A stretch of DNA of 11,983 nucleotides from DATJUF01 sp035524095 (GTDB lineage: Bacteria > Desulfobacterota > Binatia > Binatales > Binataceae): positions 1 to 11,983 of the forward strand of contig DATKPK010000102.1 of assembly GCA_035524095.1 (NCBI GenBank), given 5' to 3'. Shown here piece by piece: positions 1 through 7,695 of the stretch; position 1 is the stretch's first letter; every line of letters starts with the position of its first letter. The notes under the pieces are model-generated. The model ran no database searches, was not told the origin of the DNA, and saw nothing but the letters and a program-made list of their open reading frames with translations. A program made the position numbers and the translations under genes.

Positions 1-175
1 GGAGATGGCCAGCGAGGGCGATTGTCGCTGATTTACGTGATGAACCTATGACCATCATAGAGTATAAAGACTTTGCATAATCGTCTGAAGCTAGACACAG
101 CCAATCTTATCGCCTGCCGATTAGCCTCTACGGACGATCAGAGGGTGCGAGAATCTCAAATTAAGAAACGGATGG

Positions 176-433
176 TCAGGCACCCGGTTCCTCAGCGTCG
201 TGTGCGTGACCGATAGCTCGCTTCAATCGATGGTCGAGGCGGGCACAGTTCAGGATCACTTTCTGTGAGTGAACTGTCTCCACGGCGCTGATTGGGACTG
301 TGAATTCGCCAGCGTTCTCGACATAGATAACGATTTCGGGGCGGCCATGCGGAGCGACGAGTCGGACAGCGCCAAATTCCTCGCCGCCGTCAGACGCGAA
401 CACCTGGAAGCCGGGCTCGATCTTTTGTTCCAA
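176..433 (-). CDS. Small PRC-barrel/DUF2171-like protein, 85 aa
   Basis: This small soluble protein is probably a single beta-barrel. It has a DG..FG.V turn near residues 15-23, a beta strand ending in IYVENAGEFTVP (about 36-47), a VH..KVILN strand (about 53-62), and an acidic C-terminus after AIGHAHD. The pattern resembles small PRC-barrel-like (DUF2171-type) proteins of Proteobacteria, whose function is unknown; this assignment comes from memory of the family pattern. The start is a TTG at 433. It is supported by GGAG on the minus strand (complement of 442-445) with 8 bases of spacing, and there is no other Met in frame. The gene lies 45 bases downstream of the dksA-like gene on the same strand and is probably co-transcribed with it. 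There is no signal peptide or membrane segment. I am fairly sure it is a real gene and unsure of its role. Confidence 0.66.
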   Translation of the reverse strand: MEQKIEPGFQVFASDGGEEFGAVRLVAPHGRPEIVIYVENAGEFTVPISAVETVHSQKVILNCARLDHRLKRAIGHAHDAEEPGA

Positions 434-478
434 TTGGTCCTCTCCAGACCGCTACGACGATGTTTTGGTCGCTACCTT

Positions 479-1111
479 TCAGGCCTGATTTTTCGCGCTT
501 CGGGACCGTCGTCGCTTGGTCTTGGCCTCGATTGGAGGAGCATCTTCAGCCGGTTCCGCTTCAATATCATCGCCGATGATACTGTCTTCGTCATCATCGC
601 TTTCGAGCACCGCGCGGGGGATTATCTCGGCCTCATCTGCCACTCCGCCATTGTCGTCGGTAATGATTCGGCTCTCGTCCGCATCCGGCACCGGCATCCA
701 CTGTTTGTAGGCCGAGCGGCTGCTTTCGCGGATTCCGGAGTTCCGCTCACCAAATTCCGATTGGCAATCGACGCAATAGATCGCGAAGGGCACCGCTTCG
801 AGCCGCGCGAGCGGTATCTCCTCGCCACAATTCGCGCAGATCCCGTAATCGCCTTGCTCGAGTTGGGCGAGGGCGCTATCGATCCGGCGGACCTTATTTT
901 CGGCGTTCTCGATCAAGCTGGCATGCGTTTCGACGTCTGCCAACGATCGGGCGACGTCCATTTCGTCACCCAGCGTTGAGAGTCCCTCATTACTTTGCGC
1001 GTTCCCGATAGCTCTGACCCGCGTCAAGGTTTCTTCGCGCTGGCGAAGCAGCAACTGCCGAAGGCCGTCAAAACGCTCTTCCTGGGCGTGTTTCATAGTT
1101 TTTTTGCTCAC
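479..1111 (-). CDS. DksA/TraR-family zinc-finger transcription regulator with extended charged tail
   Basis: Proteins of this family enter the RNA polymerase secondary channel and tune promoters, usually together with (p)ppGpp. Residues 8-88 form a helical coiled coil. Its tip carries D49-E-M-D52-V-A54, matching the DxxDxA motif that DksA needs for activity. A C4 zinc finger follows, with Cys92, Cys95, Cys113 and Cys116 (CxxC-17-CxxC). DksA is about 150 residues; this protein has 210. The extra C-terminus (about 140-210) is acidic, with a run DDDED at 172-176, and ends in a Lys/Arg-rich stretch from residue 198. The start is GTG at 1111, with AAGGA (complement of 1122-1126) 10 bases upstream. 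An in-frame ATG at 1096 lacks a ribosome binding site. The gene is divergent from ppk1 and heads a likely two-gene unit with the 85-residue protein. I am confident of the family but not that it is the cell's main DksA. Confidence 0.9.
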   Translation of the reverse strand: MSKKTMKHAQEERFDGLRQLLLRQREETLTRVRAIGNAQSNEGLSTLGDEMDVARSLADVETHASLIENAENKVRRIDSALAQLEQGDYGICANCGEEIPLARLEAVPFAIYCVDCQSEFGERNSGIRESSRSAYKQWMPVPDADESRIITDDNGGVADEAEIIPRAVLESDDDEDSIIGDDIEAEPAEDAPPIEAKTKRRRSRSAKNQA

Positions 1112-1129
1112 CGAAGTCTGATCCTTCGG
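1111..1129 (-). promoter_or_regulatory. Hairpin over ribosome binding site and GTG start of dksA-like gene
   Basis: On the minus strand, CCGAAG and CTTCGG form a perfect 6-bp stem around the 7-base loop GATCAGA. The ribosome binding site AAGGA lies in the left arm and loop, and the last G of the right arm is the first base of the GTG start codon. Folding would therefore hide the initiation site. This points to translational control or simply a mild brake. The pairing is seen directly and the function is inferred. Confidence 0.4.
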
Positions 1130-1490
1130 GGTAATTTAAGAACGAAGTGAAAGCAAGTCACGTACCGCGACTTTTCGCATTAATAAACGAACCACGGTCA
1201 TGCTTGGTTCTGATAAATTCTGCCCCCCGTCTTCTTTCAACGCGACCATCGCGAACCCGACCAGGACGATCACGGGCGAATAATCGCGGAATATCATCAA
1301 TTCGTAAGGCGGCGATCATAACGTGACACGGGCGTCGACGCCATAATTCCGGTGGGGAGCGCTCGGGAAAGCCTTACAGCTAAGCGGAGGCATACAGCGA
1401 ATATGACCGGATCCGGCAAATGCTCTATAATCGCCCGTGGTTCGTATAGTCAGCGCCGAAATGTAACCTGGCCTTCTAAGGAAGCTTTTT
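1112..1490. other. Divergent intergenic region between dksA-like gene and ppk1 (379 bases)
   Basis: No convincing gene is present. The right part holds the ppk1 promoter and ribosome binding site. The left part holds the dksA-like start hairpin. Between them, GAACCA (1189-1194) and TGGTTC (1205-1210) form a 6-bp inverted repeat with a 10-base gap, which could be a regulator site or a hairpin. I could not pick a convincing minus-strand promoter by eye. Confidence 0.6.
1403..1431 (+). promoter_or_regulatory. Candidate sigma70 promoter for ppk1
   Basis: ATGACC (1403-1408, 4 of 6 matches to the -35 consensus) is followed after exactly 17 bases by a perfect TATAAT (1426-1431). Transcription would start near 1438, giving a leader of about 53 bases. 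No obvious Pho box was recognised. Confidence 0.55.
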
Positions 1491-3800
1491 ATGGCGAAAA
1501 TGTCTGATGCGGCGGCCCAAGTTGGCACGCCGAATAATTCAGCTTCCGAGCAAGTCGCAAACTTGGACGCCCTAAGTATCGACGGGCTGAATGCCTCGCA
1601 TGCAACGGAAACCCGCGTCCCAGGTCTGACTCTTCCTGGGCAAGGTGCAGTACCGCCATCACCGTCCTCCTCTGGTAGCTCCGCGCCCAGCCTTGATTCC
1701 CCTGACCTTTATCTCAATCGCGAGTTGACTTGGCTGCAATTCAACTGGCGGGTGCTGGCCGAAGCCGAAGACAGCCGCAACCCGCTTCTCGAAAGAGTGA
1801 AATTTCTCGCAATCACCGCTTCGAATCTCGACGAGTTTTTCATGAAGCGGATCGGCGGTTTGAAGCAACAAGTTGTTGCCGGCCTGCACGAACTAACCGT
1901 CGACGGACGGACGCCTCATCAACAAATCACGGAATGCTATGCAGTGATTCGCGACTTCGAGCTACGCCAGCGCGAGGTCCTGAAGACGCTACTCGATCTA
2001 TTGCAGCCGTTCGGGATCGGCATCGTCCGCTATGCGGAATTGCCTGAAGATGAACAGCTCGAGCTACGCGACCATTATTTCCGCAATATCTTCCCGCTGG
2101 TAACACCGCTCGCGATCGACCCGGCCCATCCGTTTCCGTTCGTCTCGAATCTATCCTTGAATCTGCTCGTCACCGTTCGTGACGCTCGCGACAGCGAAGC
2201 GTCGCTCGCCCGCGTGAAAGTGCCGATTGGCTCGGGGATTCCACGCCTGCTGCGGGTCGGTACCGGTAGCCGCTTCGTCCGCCTGGAAGACGTAATGGCG
2301 CATAACCTCGACCTGCTCTTCCCCGGCACTGAAGTCGCGTCATGCGAAACGTTTCGCGTTACGCGCAACGCCAACACGGAGCGCGACGAGGAAGAAGCCG
2401 ACGATCTGCTCGCGATGATCGAGACCGAGTTACGCGACCGTCGCTTTGCGCCGATCGTACGGCTCGAAATCGCCGACGGGATGGACCCGGTGCGCCGGGG
2501 AATGCTGGCAGCGGAACTCGGCCTGGACGAGACGGCCGATGTTTTCGAAGGCAATGGCATGCTGCAACTTCGAGATCTCATGGAAATCGGCGCACTTGAT
2601 TTGCCCGCGTTGCACGATCCACCGCATCATCCGATTGACCATCCCCGCCTTCACGCCGAGGAAGAGCGGAGCATTTTTCATATTCTGCGTGACGCCGGCT
2701 CGATCCTGCTGATCCATCCCTATGAATCTTTCTCCACCTCGGTCGAGCGTTTCCTGCGCGAGGCGAGCGTCGATCCGAAGGTTCGCGCGATCAAGATGAC
2801 GCTCTACCGCACCTCTAACGACGCCGTGCTAATCGAACATCTTTGCAACGCCGCCCGTAATGGTAAGCAAGTCGCGGTAGTAGTCGAGCTCAAGGCGCGT
2901 TTTGACGAAGCTGCCAATATTCACTTCGCTTCCCGCCTTGAGGAATTCGGGATCCACGTCACCTACGGCGTCCTCGGTCTGAAAACTCATTCGAAGGTAA
3001 TCCTGGTGGTCCGTCAGGATTACAACGGCCTGCGCCGCTACGCTCATATCGGCACCGGCAATTACCATCCGGGCACGGCACGGCTGTACGCTGATTTTGG
3101 CCTGATGACGTCGAACGACGACATCGGGCGCGACCTTACTGAATTGTTCAATTTCCTGACTACGGGTTATCGCCCCAAGCGACCTTACCGGAAAATTCTA
3201 CCGGCTCCGGCGCTGCTCAAGCGCGCAATCCTCGACCGTATCGAACGCGAGATGCGGCTTCATTCAGTCGAAAACCCCGGCCTGATCCAGATGAAGATGA
3301 ATGCGCTCGAAGACGTTGACGTGACGCGCGCGCTCTATCGAGCCTCCGAAGTCGGCGTGAAAATCGATCTGATCGTGCGCGACACATGTCGCCTGCGTCC
3401 GGGCCTTCCCGGTATCTCAGAAACGGTGCGGATCGTCAGTATCGTCGGACGCTTTCTCGAGCACGGCCGTATTTACTATTTTCGCAACGGAGGCGCCGAG
3501 GAGTATCTGATCGGCTCCGCCGACTGCATGACGCGCAACCTCGAGAGCCGCGTCGAGGTGGTCACACCAATAGAGGATCAACTTCTATGCCGCGAGCTGC
3601 GTGCGGTCCTTGACGTACAGTTGAAGCCGAACCGTTGCCAATGGGAGATGCAGTCTGACGGTTCATACATCCGCCAGGGAACGGCTCCTAACTCGCCCAG
3701 TTGCCAGCAATTCCTAATCGATTTCGCCGAGAAAAGCCGCCATCGCCGCAAGCGGATCCGCGGGTTCGCGCGGCGCAGCGCACGCAATATGCGTCCATAG
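1491..3800 (+). CDS. ppk1: Polyphosphate kinase 1 (Ppk1)
   Basis: Ppk1 reversibly transfers the terminal phosphate of ATP onto inorganic polyphosphate through a phosphohistidine intermediate. Residues 1-70 are a Ser/Pro/Ala-rich, probably disordered extension that makes the protein (769 aa) longer than the usual 690-730. The N domain begins at LYLNRELTWLQFN (about 72-84), followed by the ATP-binding ASNLDEFF motif (about 110-117). The catalytic C domains carry YAHIGTGNYH, whose His519 matches the phosphorylated histidine of the family, and FLEHGRIYYF, whose His658 matches the second conserved active-site histidine. SADCMTRNLESRVEVVTPI is the usual C-terminal signature. The start at 1491 has AAGGAAG (1478-1484) with 6 bases of spacing; a second ATG three codons on has no site of its own. 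The gene stands alone on its strand, with no ppx exopolyphosphatase next to it. The identification is secure. Confidence 0.97.
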   Translation: MAKMSDAAAQVGTPNNSASEQVANLDALSIDGLNASHATETRVPGLTLPGQGAVPPSPSSSGSSAPSLDSPDLYLNRELTWLQFNWRVLAEAEDSRNPLLERVKFLAITASNLDEFFMKRIGGLKQQVVAGLHELTVDGRTPHQQITECYAVIRDFELRQREVLKTLLDLLQPFGIGIVRYAELPEDEQLELRDHYFRNIFPLVTPLAIDPAHPFPFVSNLSLNLLVTVRDARDSEASLARVKVPIGSGIPRLLRVGTGSRFVRLEDVMAHNLDLLFPGTEVASCETFRVTRNANTERDEEEADDLLAMIETELRDRRFAPIVRLEIADGMDPVRRGMLAAELGLDETADVFEGNGMLQLRDLMEIGALDLPALHDPPHHPIDHPRLHAEEERSIFHILRDAGSILLIHPYESFSTSVERFLREASVDPKVRAIKMTLYRTSNDAVLIEHLCNAARNGKQVAVVVELKARFDEAANIHFASRLEEFGIHVTYGVLGLKTHSKVILVVRQDYNGLRRYAHIGTGNYHPGTARLYADFGLMTSNDDIGRDLTELFNFLTTGYRPKRPYRKILPAPALLKRAILDRIEREMRLHSVENPGLIQMKMNALEDVDVTRALYRASEVGVKIDLIVRDTCRLRPGLPGISETVRIVSIVGRFLEHGRIYYFRNGGAEEYLIGSADCMTRNLESRVEVVTPIEDQLLCRELRAVLDVQLKPNRCQWEMQSDGSYIRQGTAPNSPSCQQFLIDFAEKSRHRRKRIRGFARRSARNMRP

Positions 3801-4006
3801 AAGTGCAACGACTCGTCATCTTGGGGGTCAGCGATTGCTCAACCTTGAACGAGCATCTTCATGCGCCTTAACGGGATGTTTCGTGCGGGTGCCACCGTCC
3901 CGCTAGAGCAATATATCGGGACTTCTCGCCAACTTTCGACGATGAGGGAGCGGAAAAATCGTCTGTTCGATGCGCCCATCGCCGCAACTCTGATGTCTGA
4001 TTTCGT

Positions 4007-4034
4007 TTGTCTTTCGGGTTAGCGCTGGTATAAG
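4007..4034 (+). promoter_or_regulatory. Candidate sigma70 promoter for amidohydrolase gene
   Basis: TTGTCT (4007-4012, 4 of 6) and TATAAG (4029-4034, 5 of 6) are separated by 16 bases. Transcription would start near 4041, giving a leader of about 85 bases with its own hairpin. Confidence 0.5.
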
Positions 4035-4070
4035 TTTGGGTTATTAAGATTCGCAGGATTTTGTTTAGCG

Positions 4071-4095
4071 GGTAGCCCTATGCGTGACGGCTGCC
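4071..4095 (+). promoter_or_regulatory. Leader hairpin upstream of amidohydrolase
   Basis: GGTAGCC (4071-4077) pairs with GGCTGCC (4089-4095) over 7 bp, including one G-T wobble, with an 11-base loop. It ends 17 bases before the AGGAGG ribosome binding site and so leaves that site exposed. It may stabilise the mRNA. No known riboswitch class was recognised. Confidence 0.3.
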
Positions 4096-4126
4096 AAGTC
4101 CTTACCACCCACAGGAGGGAACTTTA

Positions 4127-5866
4127 ATGGCTGACTACGATATTCAAATCAAAGGCGGTACCGTCGTCGACGGCACTCGCGTACCGCGCTATCACGGCGA
4201 CGTCTGGATTAAGGACGGCAAGGTCGCGCAAATTGGCGGACGCGCTCCGGGCTTCGCGAAAAAGGTCATCGACGCGGACGGCATGATTGTGGCGCCCGGC
4301 TTTATCGATCTGCACACCCATTACGATGCTCAGATCCGGTGGGATCCTTATTGCACCATCTCAGGATGGCACGGGGTCACTTCTCTGGTGCTGGGCAATT
4401 GCGGCTTTGGCTTCGCTCCTTGCAAGCCGGACTTCCGTGAACGCTCGATGCTCACGATGACCCGTACGGAGGCTATCCCCTACGACTCGATGAAGGCGGG
4501 CATGAAGTGGGATTGGGAAACTATCCCTGAATACTTGGATTCGCTCGACCGCACCCCTAAGGGCATTAACTGTATCCAGTATATGCCGACCGCCTCGCTG
4601 ATGACCTACGTGATGGGTCTCGAAGCGGCCAAGACTCGTCCGGCTAATGAGAAAGAGCGCGCCGAGATGGCGCGCCTGCTCGCCGAGGGTATGGACGCCG
4701 GCCTCTGCGGATTCTCGATTCAGCGCCTTGGCAAGGATTCCACGCAGGCCGATTTCGACGGCTCGCCGATGGTCACCGACACGATGTGTGACGAGGATAT
4801 CTTCAACCTCGCGCGCGTGCTTCGTGATCGTGACGAAGGCTTCATGGAAATCACGCAGGGCACCGAGGACGTACGCCGCGACTTGGCCTTCGTCGAGACC
4901 TTGGCGGACGTTGCGCGGCGGCCGCTGTTGTGGCAGGCCGTAGTACCGACGCGTAAGGATCCCGAGATTCATCGCCGCAGCCTCCGCTGGATCGAGCGCA
5001 ATCGTGCTAAGGGTCTGCCAATCTTCGGCCAGGCCGGCACCGTCCGCAGTGGTTTCGCCTTCACGCTCGAAAACTGGAATCTGTACGATGCCAGCCCGGC
5101 ATGGCGCGCGCTCACAACTGGCACCCCCGCCGAAAAGCTCGAGAAGATGCGGAACCCCGAACTGCGGAAAGCGGTCGTTCGGGAAACGGAAGAAGCCGAT
5201 CGGCGTTTGCGGGCGATTCAGGCTGGAGTCGGAGGCCATCCGAAGCATCTGATCGTGCAGTGGGTCGAGAATGTCGAGGAACTCGAGAAGTACGTCGGTA
5301 AGTCGCTCGGCCAAATAGGCGCCGAAGAGCACAAAGATCCGGTCGAGGTGATGCTCGACCTCGCAATCGCGACGAATCTAAAGGCGGAATTCCTCGGACC
5401 AAATCGCGGCTTTAATCCGGACTACATGGCCGAGATCATCAACAACTCGCAATTCACCTTCCCTGGGGTATCGGACGGCGGTGCGCATACCAAGTTCTTC
5501 ACGGGCGGCGCATTCACCACCGATTTCCTGACCTGGATGGTGCGTGACGAGCAGAAGATTACGCTGGAAGAGGCTCACTACCGTATGTCAGCACTGCCGG
5601 CCCACGCGGCAGGCTTCAAGGATCGCGGCGTGCTGCGCGAAGGAAGCTGGGCGGACGTCGTCGTGTATGATTTGAAGGGCCTCGGCATCGAGCCCGAATG
5701 GGTTGGCGAAATCGTCCATGACCTACCCGGTGGCGAATGGCGCCGAGTGCAGCGCGCACACGGTTATCGTTCGATCATCGTCAACGGCGTCGAGACCTTT
5801 GAAGACGGCAAGTGCACGGGCGAAACGCCGGGCAAGCTCCTGCGTCACGGCCGCGCGGAAGCATAG
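4127..5866 (+). CDS. Amidohydrolase, N-acyl-D-amino-acid deacylase-like
   Basis: This is a cytoplasmic metal-dependent hydrolase of the D-aminoacylase/dihydroorotase-like amidohydrolase superfamily. Family members remove acyl groups from N-acyl-D-amino acids or open cyclic amides. The N-terminal beta-sandwich strands (GGTVVDG, about 10-16; DVWIKDGKVAQIG, about 25-37) lead into FIDLHTHYDAQ, where His63 and His65 form the metal-binding HxH. NCGFGFAP follows, where Cys92 matches the metal-binding cysteine of D-aminoacylases. GVSDGGAHT near 447-455 supplies the catalytic aspartate (Asp450). The beta-sandwich closes at GSWADVVVYD. The two usual middle metal-ligand histidines are not evident: the equivalent strands read EITQGT (241-246) and PLLWQAV (266-272). 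The start is set by AGGAGG (4113-4118) 8 bases upstream. The gene is monocistronic, with its own promoter and terminator. The superfamily is certain; the true substrate is unknown. Confidence 0.9.
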   Translation: MADYDIQIKGGTVVDGTRVPRYHGDVWIKDGKVAQIGGRAPGFAKKVIDADGMIVAPGFIDLHTHYDAQIRWDPYCTISGWHGVTSLVLGNCGFGFAPCKPDFRERSMLTMTRTEAIPYDSMKAGMKWDWETIPEYLDSLDRTPKGINCIQYMPTASLMTYVMGLEAAKTRPANEKERAEMARLLAEGMDAGLCGFSIQRLGKDSTQADFDGSPMVTDTMCDEDIFNLARVLRDRDEGFMEITQGTEDVRRDLAFVETLADVARRPLLWQAVVPTRKDPEIHRRSLRWIERNRAKGLPIFGQAGTVRSGFAFTLENWNLYDASPAWRALTTGTPAEKLEKMRNPELRKAVVRETEEADRRLRAIQAGVGGHPKHLIVQWVENVEELEKYVGKSLGQIGAEEHKDPVEVMLDLAIATNLKAEFLGPNRGFNPDYMAEIINNSQFTFPGVSDGGAHTKFFTGGAFTTDFLTWMVRDEQKITLEEAHYRMSALPAHAAGFKDRGVLREGSWADVVVYDLKGLGIEPEWVGEIVHDLPGGEWRRVQRAHGYRSIIVNGVETFEDGKCTGETPGKLLRHGRAEA

Positions 5867-5897
5867 GCAGCTTGATCTATAGCTGAGCGCTGAAACC

Positions 5898-5927
5898 AAG
5901 GGCGCGGGATTAGTCCCGCGCCCTTTT
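5898..5927 (+). terminator. Rho-independent terminator of amidohydrolase gene
   Basis: A perfect 12-bp GC-rich stem (5898-5909 with 5914-5925) closes a TTAG loop and runs straight into TTTTCATTTT. It lies 31 bases after the stop codon. The minus-strand gene ending at 5984 converges on it, so it may also slow transcription from that side, though there it lacks a good T-run. Confidence 0.93.
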
Positions 5928-5983
5928 CATTTTGAATTTCAAACACGGACACTGTTTAGTTTGCTTCAATGCTTGCCGTGTAC

Positions 5984-6259
5984 CTACGCCCATGAGCAAT
6001 TTATCAATTGCGTGCGATCGGTAACCTTTAGATTCACTCCCGGTTCGGAAGCAACAGCACTGATCGTCCTCTGGAGCCATTCGCAATAAGAAAGTTTGTT
6101 TGGAGTAGGTGTCATGAATGCACAGCGATCCTTGTCCCAACGAGGGCCGGCACCGGCTCGGTATATGAATTCAAACGAGTCAGTATCGCCCGTGTCTGGC
6201 TGAACTAACATTTCACCGGACCAAAGGATCTCAATCTTGAGAACCTCGATCTCTTTCAT
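5984..6259 (-). CDS. Unrecognised 91-aa protein, translationally coupled to crotonase
   Basis: I do not recognise this protein. It is small and soluble, with alternating beta-like segments (KEIEVLKIEILWSGEMLV, 2-19; FEFIYRAG, 29-36). It then has a central R-W-D-K-D-R-C stretch with a conserved-looking Trp41, an amphipathic region KLSYCEWLQRTISAVASEPG (55-74) and a final strand. The composition and compact layout resemble small single-domain hypothetical proteins of soil bacteria with an FEFIYRA...W pattern; that is an impression, not a match. The ATG lies 2 bases after the TAG of the crotonase gene, so translation is almost certainly coupled. That spacing is the main argument that it is real. 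There is no signal peptide, membrane segment or metal motif. Confidence 0.68.
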   Translation of the reverse strand: MKEIEVLKIEILWSGEMLVQPDTGDTDSFEFIYRAGAGPRWDKDRCAFMTPTPNKLSYCEWLQRTISAVASEPGVNLKVTDRTQLINCSWA

Positions 6260-6261
6260 TG

Positions 6262-7080
6262 CTAAGTATTTCCGCTCGACCGAAGCTTGCGGATGGCCTG
6301 TTCAACGCCAGGAAGCCGTTTCGGCATCGCGCCGCCCTCTTTTTCCGCATCTTGATATGCTTGCACCCGCGTCAGGAAATGATGCGAATGGGCGTTGCGA
6401 ACGGCCGTGCGAAATCCCATGCCGTCTTGCGCCTGATTGACGGCAAACTTGACCAGCCGCAGCGTAAACGCGTCCGTTTGCGCGATTCGTTCGGCAAGCG
6501 CCAGTGTTTCTTCCTCAAGTTCGGCGCGTGGCACGACGATGTTCGCAAGCCCGGTCCGAAGTGCTTCCTGTGCGTCGATAAAACGGCTCTGGAAAAGGAT
6601 CTCTTTGGCCTTGCGCGGGCCGACGTCCCACGGCGTCGAGAAATATTGCGTCAGGGAGGGCAGAAACATTGCGTCGTCGGACGCTACGATTAGATCCATT
6701 GCGGCCGCGAACATGTATCCGCCAAAGATGCAGTAGCCCTGCACTTGCGCGATCGTTGGCTTCGGCAAATCGCGCCACCTGAGGGTATTGTCGAGAAACA
6801 GCTCCCACGATCGGCGATGGCGATTCTTCAGGCCGCGCGTATGGACGTAACTCTTGTGGTCTTCGCGTTCGTCCGGCGTGCCGAGGTCGTGCCCGGAGCA
6901 GAAATGCTCGCCCGCTCCGGCAAGTATGATCACGCGAACCTCGTCGTCGGCATCCGCTGCCTCGAACGCCGCGTCGAGCTCCTTCAGTAGCTTGGTCGAC
7001 TGTGCATTCCGGTAGCGCGGACGGTTGAGTGTAATCCTTCCGACTTTACCCAGCTTCTCGAAAATTATCGTGCTGTCCAT
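6262..7080 (-). CDS. Enoyl-CoA hydratase/isomerase (crotonase) family protein, atypical active site
   Basis: This is a crotonase-fold protein of 272 aa, a normal length for the family. Members act on acyl-CoA thioesters as hydratases, isomerases, hydrolases or decarboxylases. RITLNRPRYRNA (15-26) is the usual N-terminal motif. FCSGHDL (60-66) and GYCIFGG (115-121) supply the two oxyanion-hole backbone amides. The acid/base glutamates of the classical hydratase are absent: Met123 stands where the first Glu belongs and Leu143 where the second does. PWDVGPRKAKEILF (150-163) is the conserved segment after the active site. It is therefore unlikely to be a simple beta-oxidation hydratase. The ATG at 7080 has only a weak ribosome binding site. 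The gene forms a coupled pair with the 91-residue gene downstream and converges on the amidohydrolase. The fold is certain, the reaction is not. Confidence 0.9.
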   Translation of the reverse strand: MDSTIIFEKLGKVGRITLNRPRYRNAQSTKLLKELDAAFEAADADDEVRVIILAGAGEHFCSGHDLGTPDEREDHKSYVHTRGLKNRHRRSWELFLDNTLRWRDLPKPTIAQVQGYCIFGGYMFAAAMDLIVASDDAMFLPSLTQYFSTPWDVGPRKAKEILFQSRFIDAQEALRTGLANIVVPRAELEEETLALAERIAQTDAFTLRLVKFAVNQAQDGMGFRTAVRNAHSHHFLTRVQAYQDAEKEGGAMPKRLPGVEQAIRKLRSSGNT

Positions 7081-7149
7081 CGTCTGGTCATAACACTTGC
7101 CGGCCTGCTTGTGCGAACTATTTCACTGTCGCGATCGGCGAGCGGCGCG

Positions 7150-7695
7150 CTATTGATCCGTGTTTTTCTGTAGCCGCCGATCAAGAATCCAAAGCGTCAT
7201 GTCCCACGAGTTGCGGAGCCCAATCAGCAGCAGCGCGATCAGCGCAAACGCCAGCATATCCAGGCTGATAACTGCGTGCCGGTACAGACCGATGCCTGCC
7301 ACAAGAATCAACAGATAACTGACTATTGGCAGTTGCGCGTACCAAAATCGATCTATCGCATCGATCGTCCCCATAAACCCGTGATGAATCATTCTGCGCC
7401 AGAGCAAAACGCAATAACCCAATCCAATCGCGCCGGTAATAACGAGAAGAAAGGAACACCACTTCCAGGTTTCGTCGGGAAGCGTCGAAATTAGACATAC
7501 AATCAATATCGCACTGAAATGGACCACCGTCGGCGACAGGAACGCCCGGATACCCATCTGGTGCTGATGGGTGAAAGCTCCGTCGCTGATTGAAACCGCG
7601 ACAAACATTAACCCTACTAACGTCGCGGAGGCAGAGCCGGTCAATGTGTAGAAGTCGTGCCAATGCTCAAGGCTGCCGATGAGCGTGAGGTCCAT
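7150..7695 (-). CDS. Integral membrane protein with five predicted helices
   Basis: The product is an unassigned inner-membrane protein of 181 aa. Predicted membrane segments lie at about 16-35 (begins DFYTLTGSASATLVGLMFVA), 50-70, 77-96, 118-137 and 141-165. The first segment, with its FYTLTGSASATLVGL start, resembles a widespread group of small bacterial membrane proteins of unknown function. It has no enzymatic or transport motif I can name. The ATG at 7695 sits in a 13-bp palindrome, with a TATAAT on the minus strand (complement of 7707-7712) about 12 bases before it. The transcript could therefore be nearly leaderless, although no good -35 accompanies it. It lies 69 bases upstream of the crotonase gene on the same strand, so the two could share a transcript. 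It is surely a gene, with unknown function. Confidence 0.78.
   Translation of the reverse strand: MDLTLIGSLEHWHDFYTLTGSASATLVGLMFVAVSISDGAFTHQHQMGIRAFLSPTVVHFSAILIVCLISTLPDETWKWCSFLLVITGAIGLGYCVLLWRRMIHHGFMGTIDAIDRFWYAQLPIVSYLLILVAGIGLYRHAVISLDMLAFALIALLLIGLRNSWDMTLWILDRRLQKNTDQ

Larger units (their letters stand above)
3801..4126. other. Intergenic region between ppk1 and amidohydrolase (326 bases)
   Basis: No open reading frame of note is present. No strong ppk1 terminator is visible; GCGGG (3885-3889) and CCCGC (3899-3903) form a 5-bp stem but no T-run follows. The downstream half carries the promoter, leader hairpin and ribosome binding site of the amidohydrolase gene. Confidence 0.6.

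Noticed and set aside
1..80. Possible 3' end of a plus-strand gene (open to TGA at 49-51 in one frame, to TAA at 78-80 in another)
   Set aside because: Too short to judge from the sequence; neither tail shows a recognisable family ending.
269..979. 236-codon plus-strand frame over the dksA-like gene
   Set aside because: It is antisense to a gene with intact zinc-finger and DxxDxA motifs; its product has no known domain.
3885..3903. Possible ppk1 terminator hairpin
   Set aside because: Only a 5-bp stem with a 9-base loop and no T-run; too weak to call.
4361..5332. 323-codon open frame on the minus strand inside the amidohydrolase gene
   Set aside because: It is wholly antisense to a clearly identified enzyme, has no recognisable domain, and long antisense frames are expected from the codon bias.
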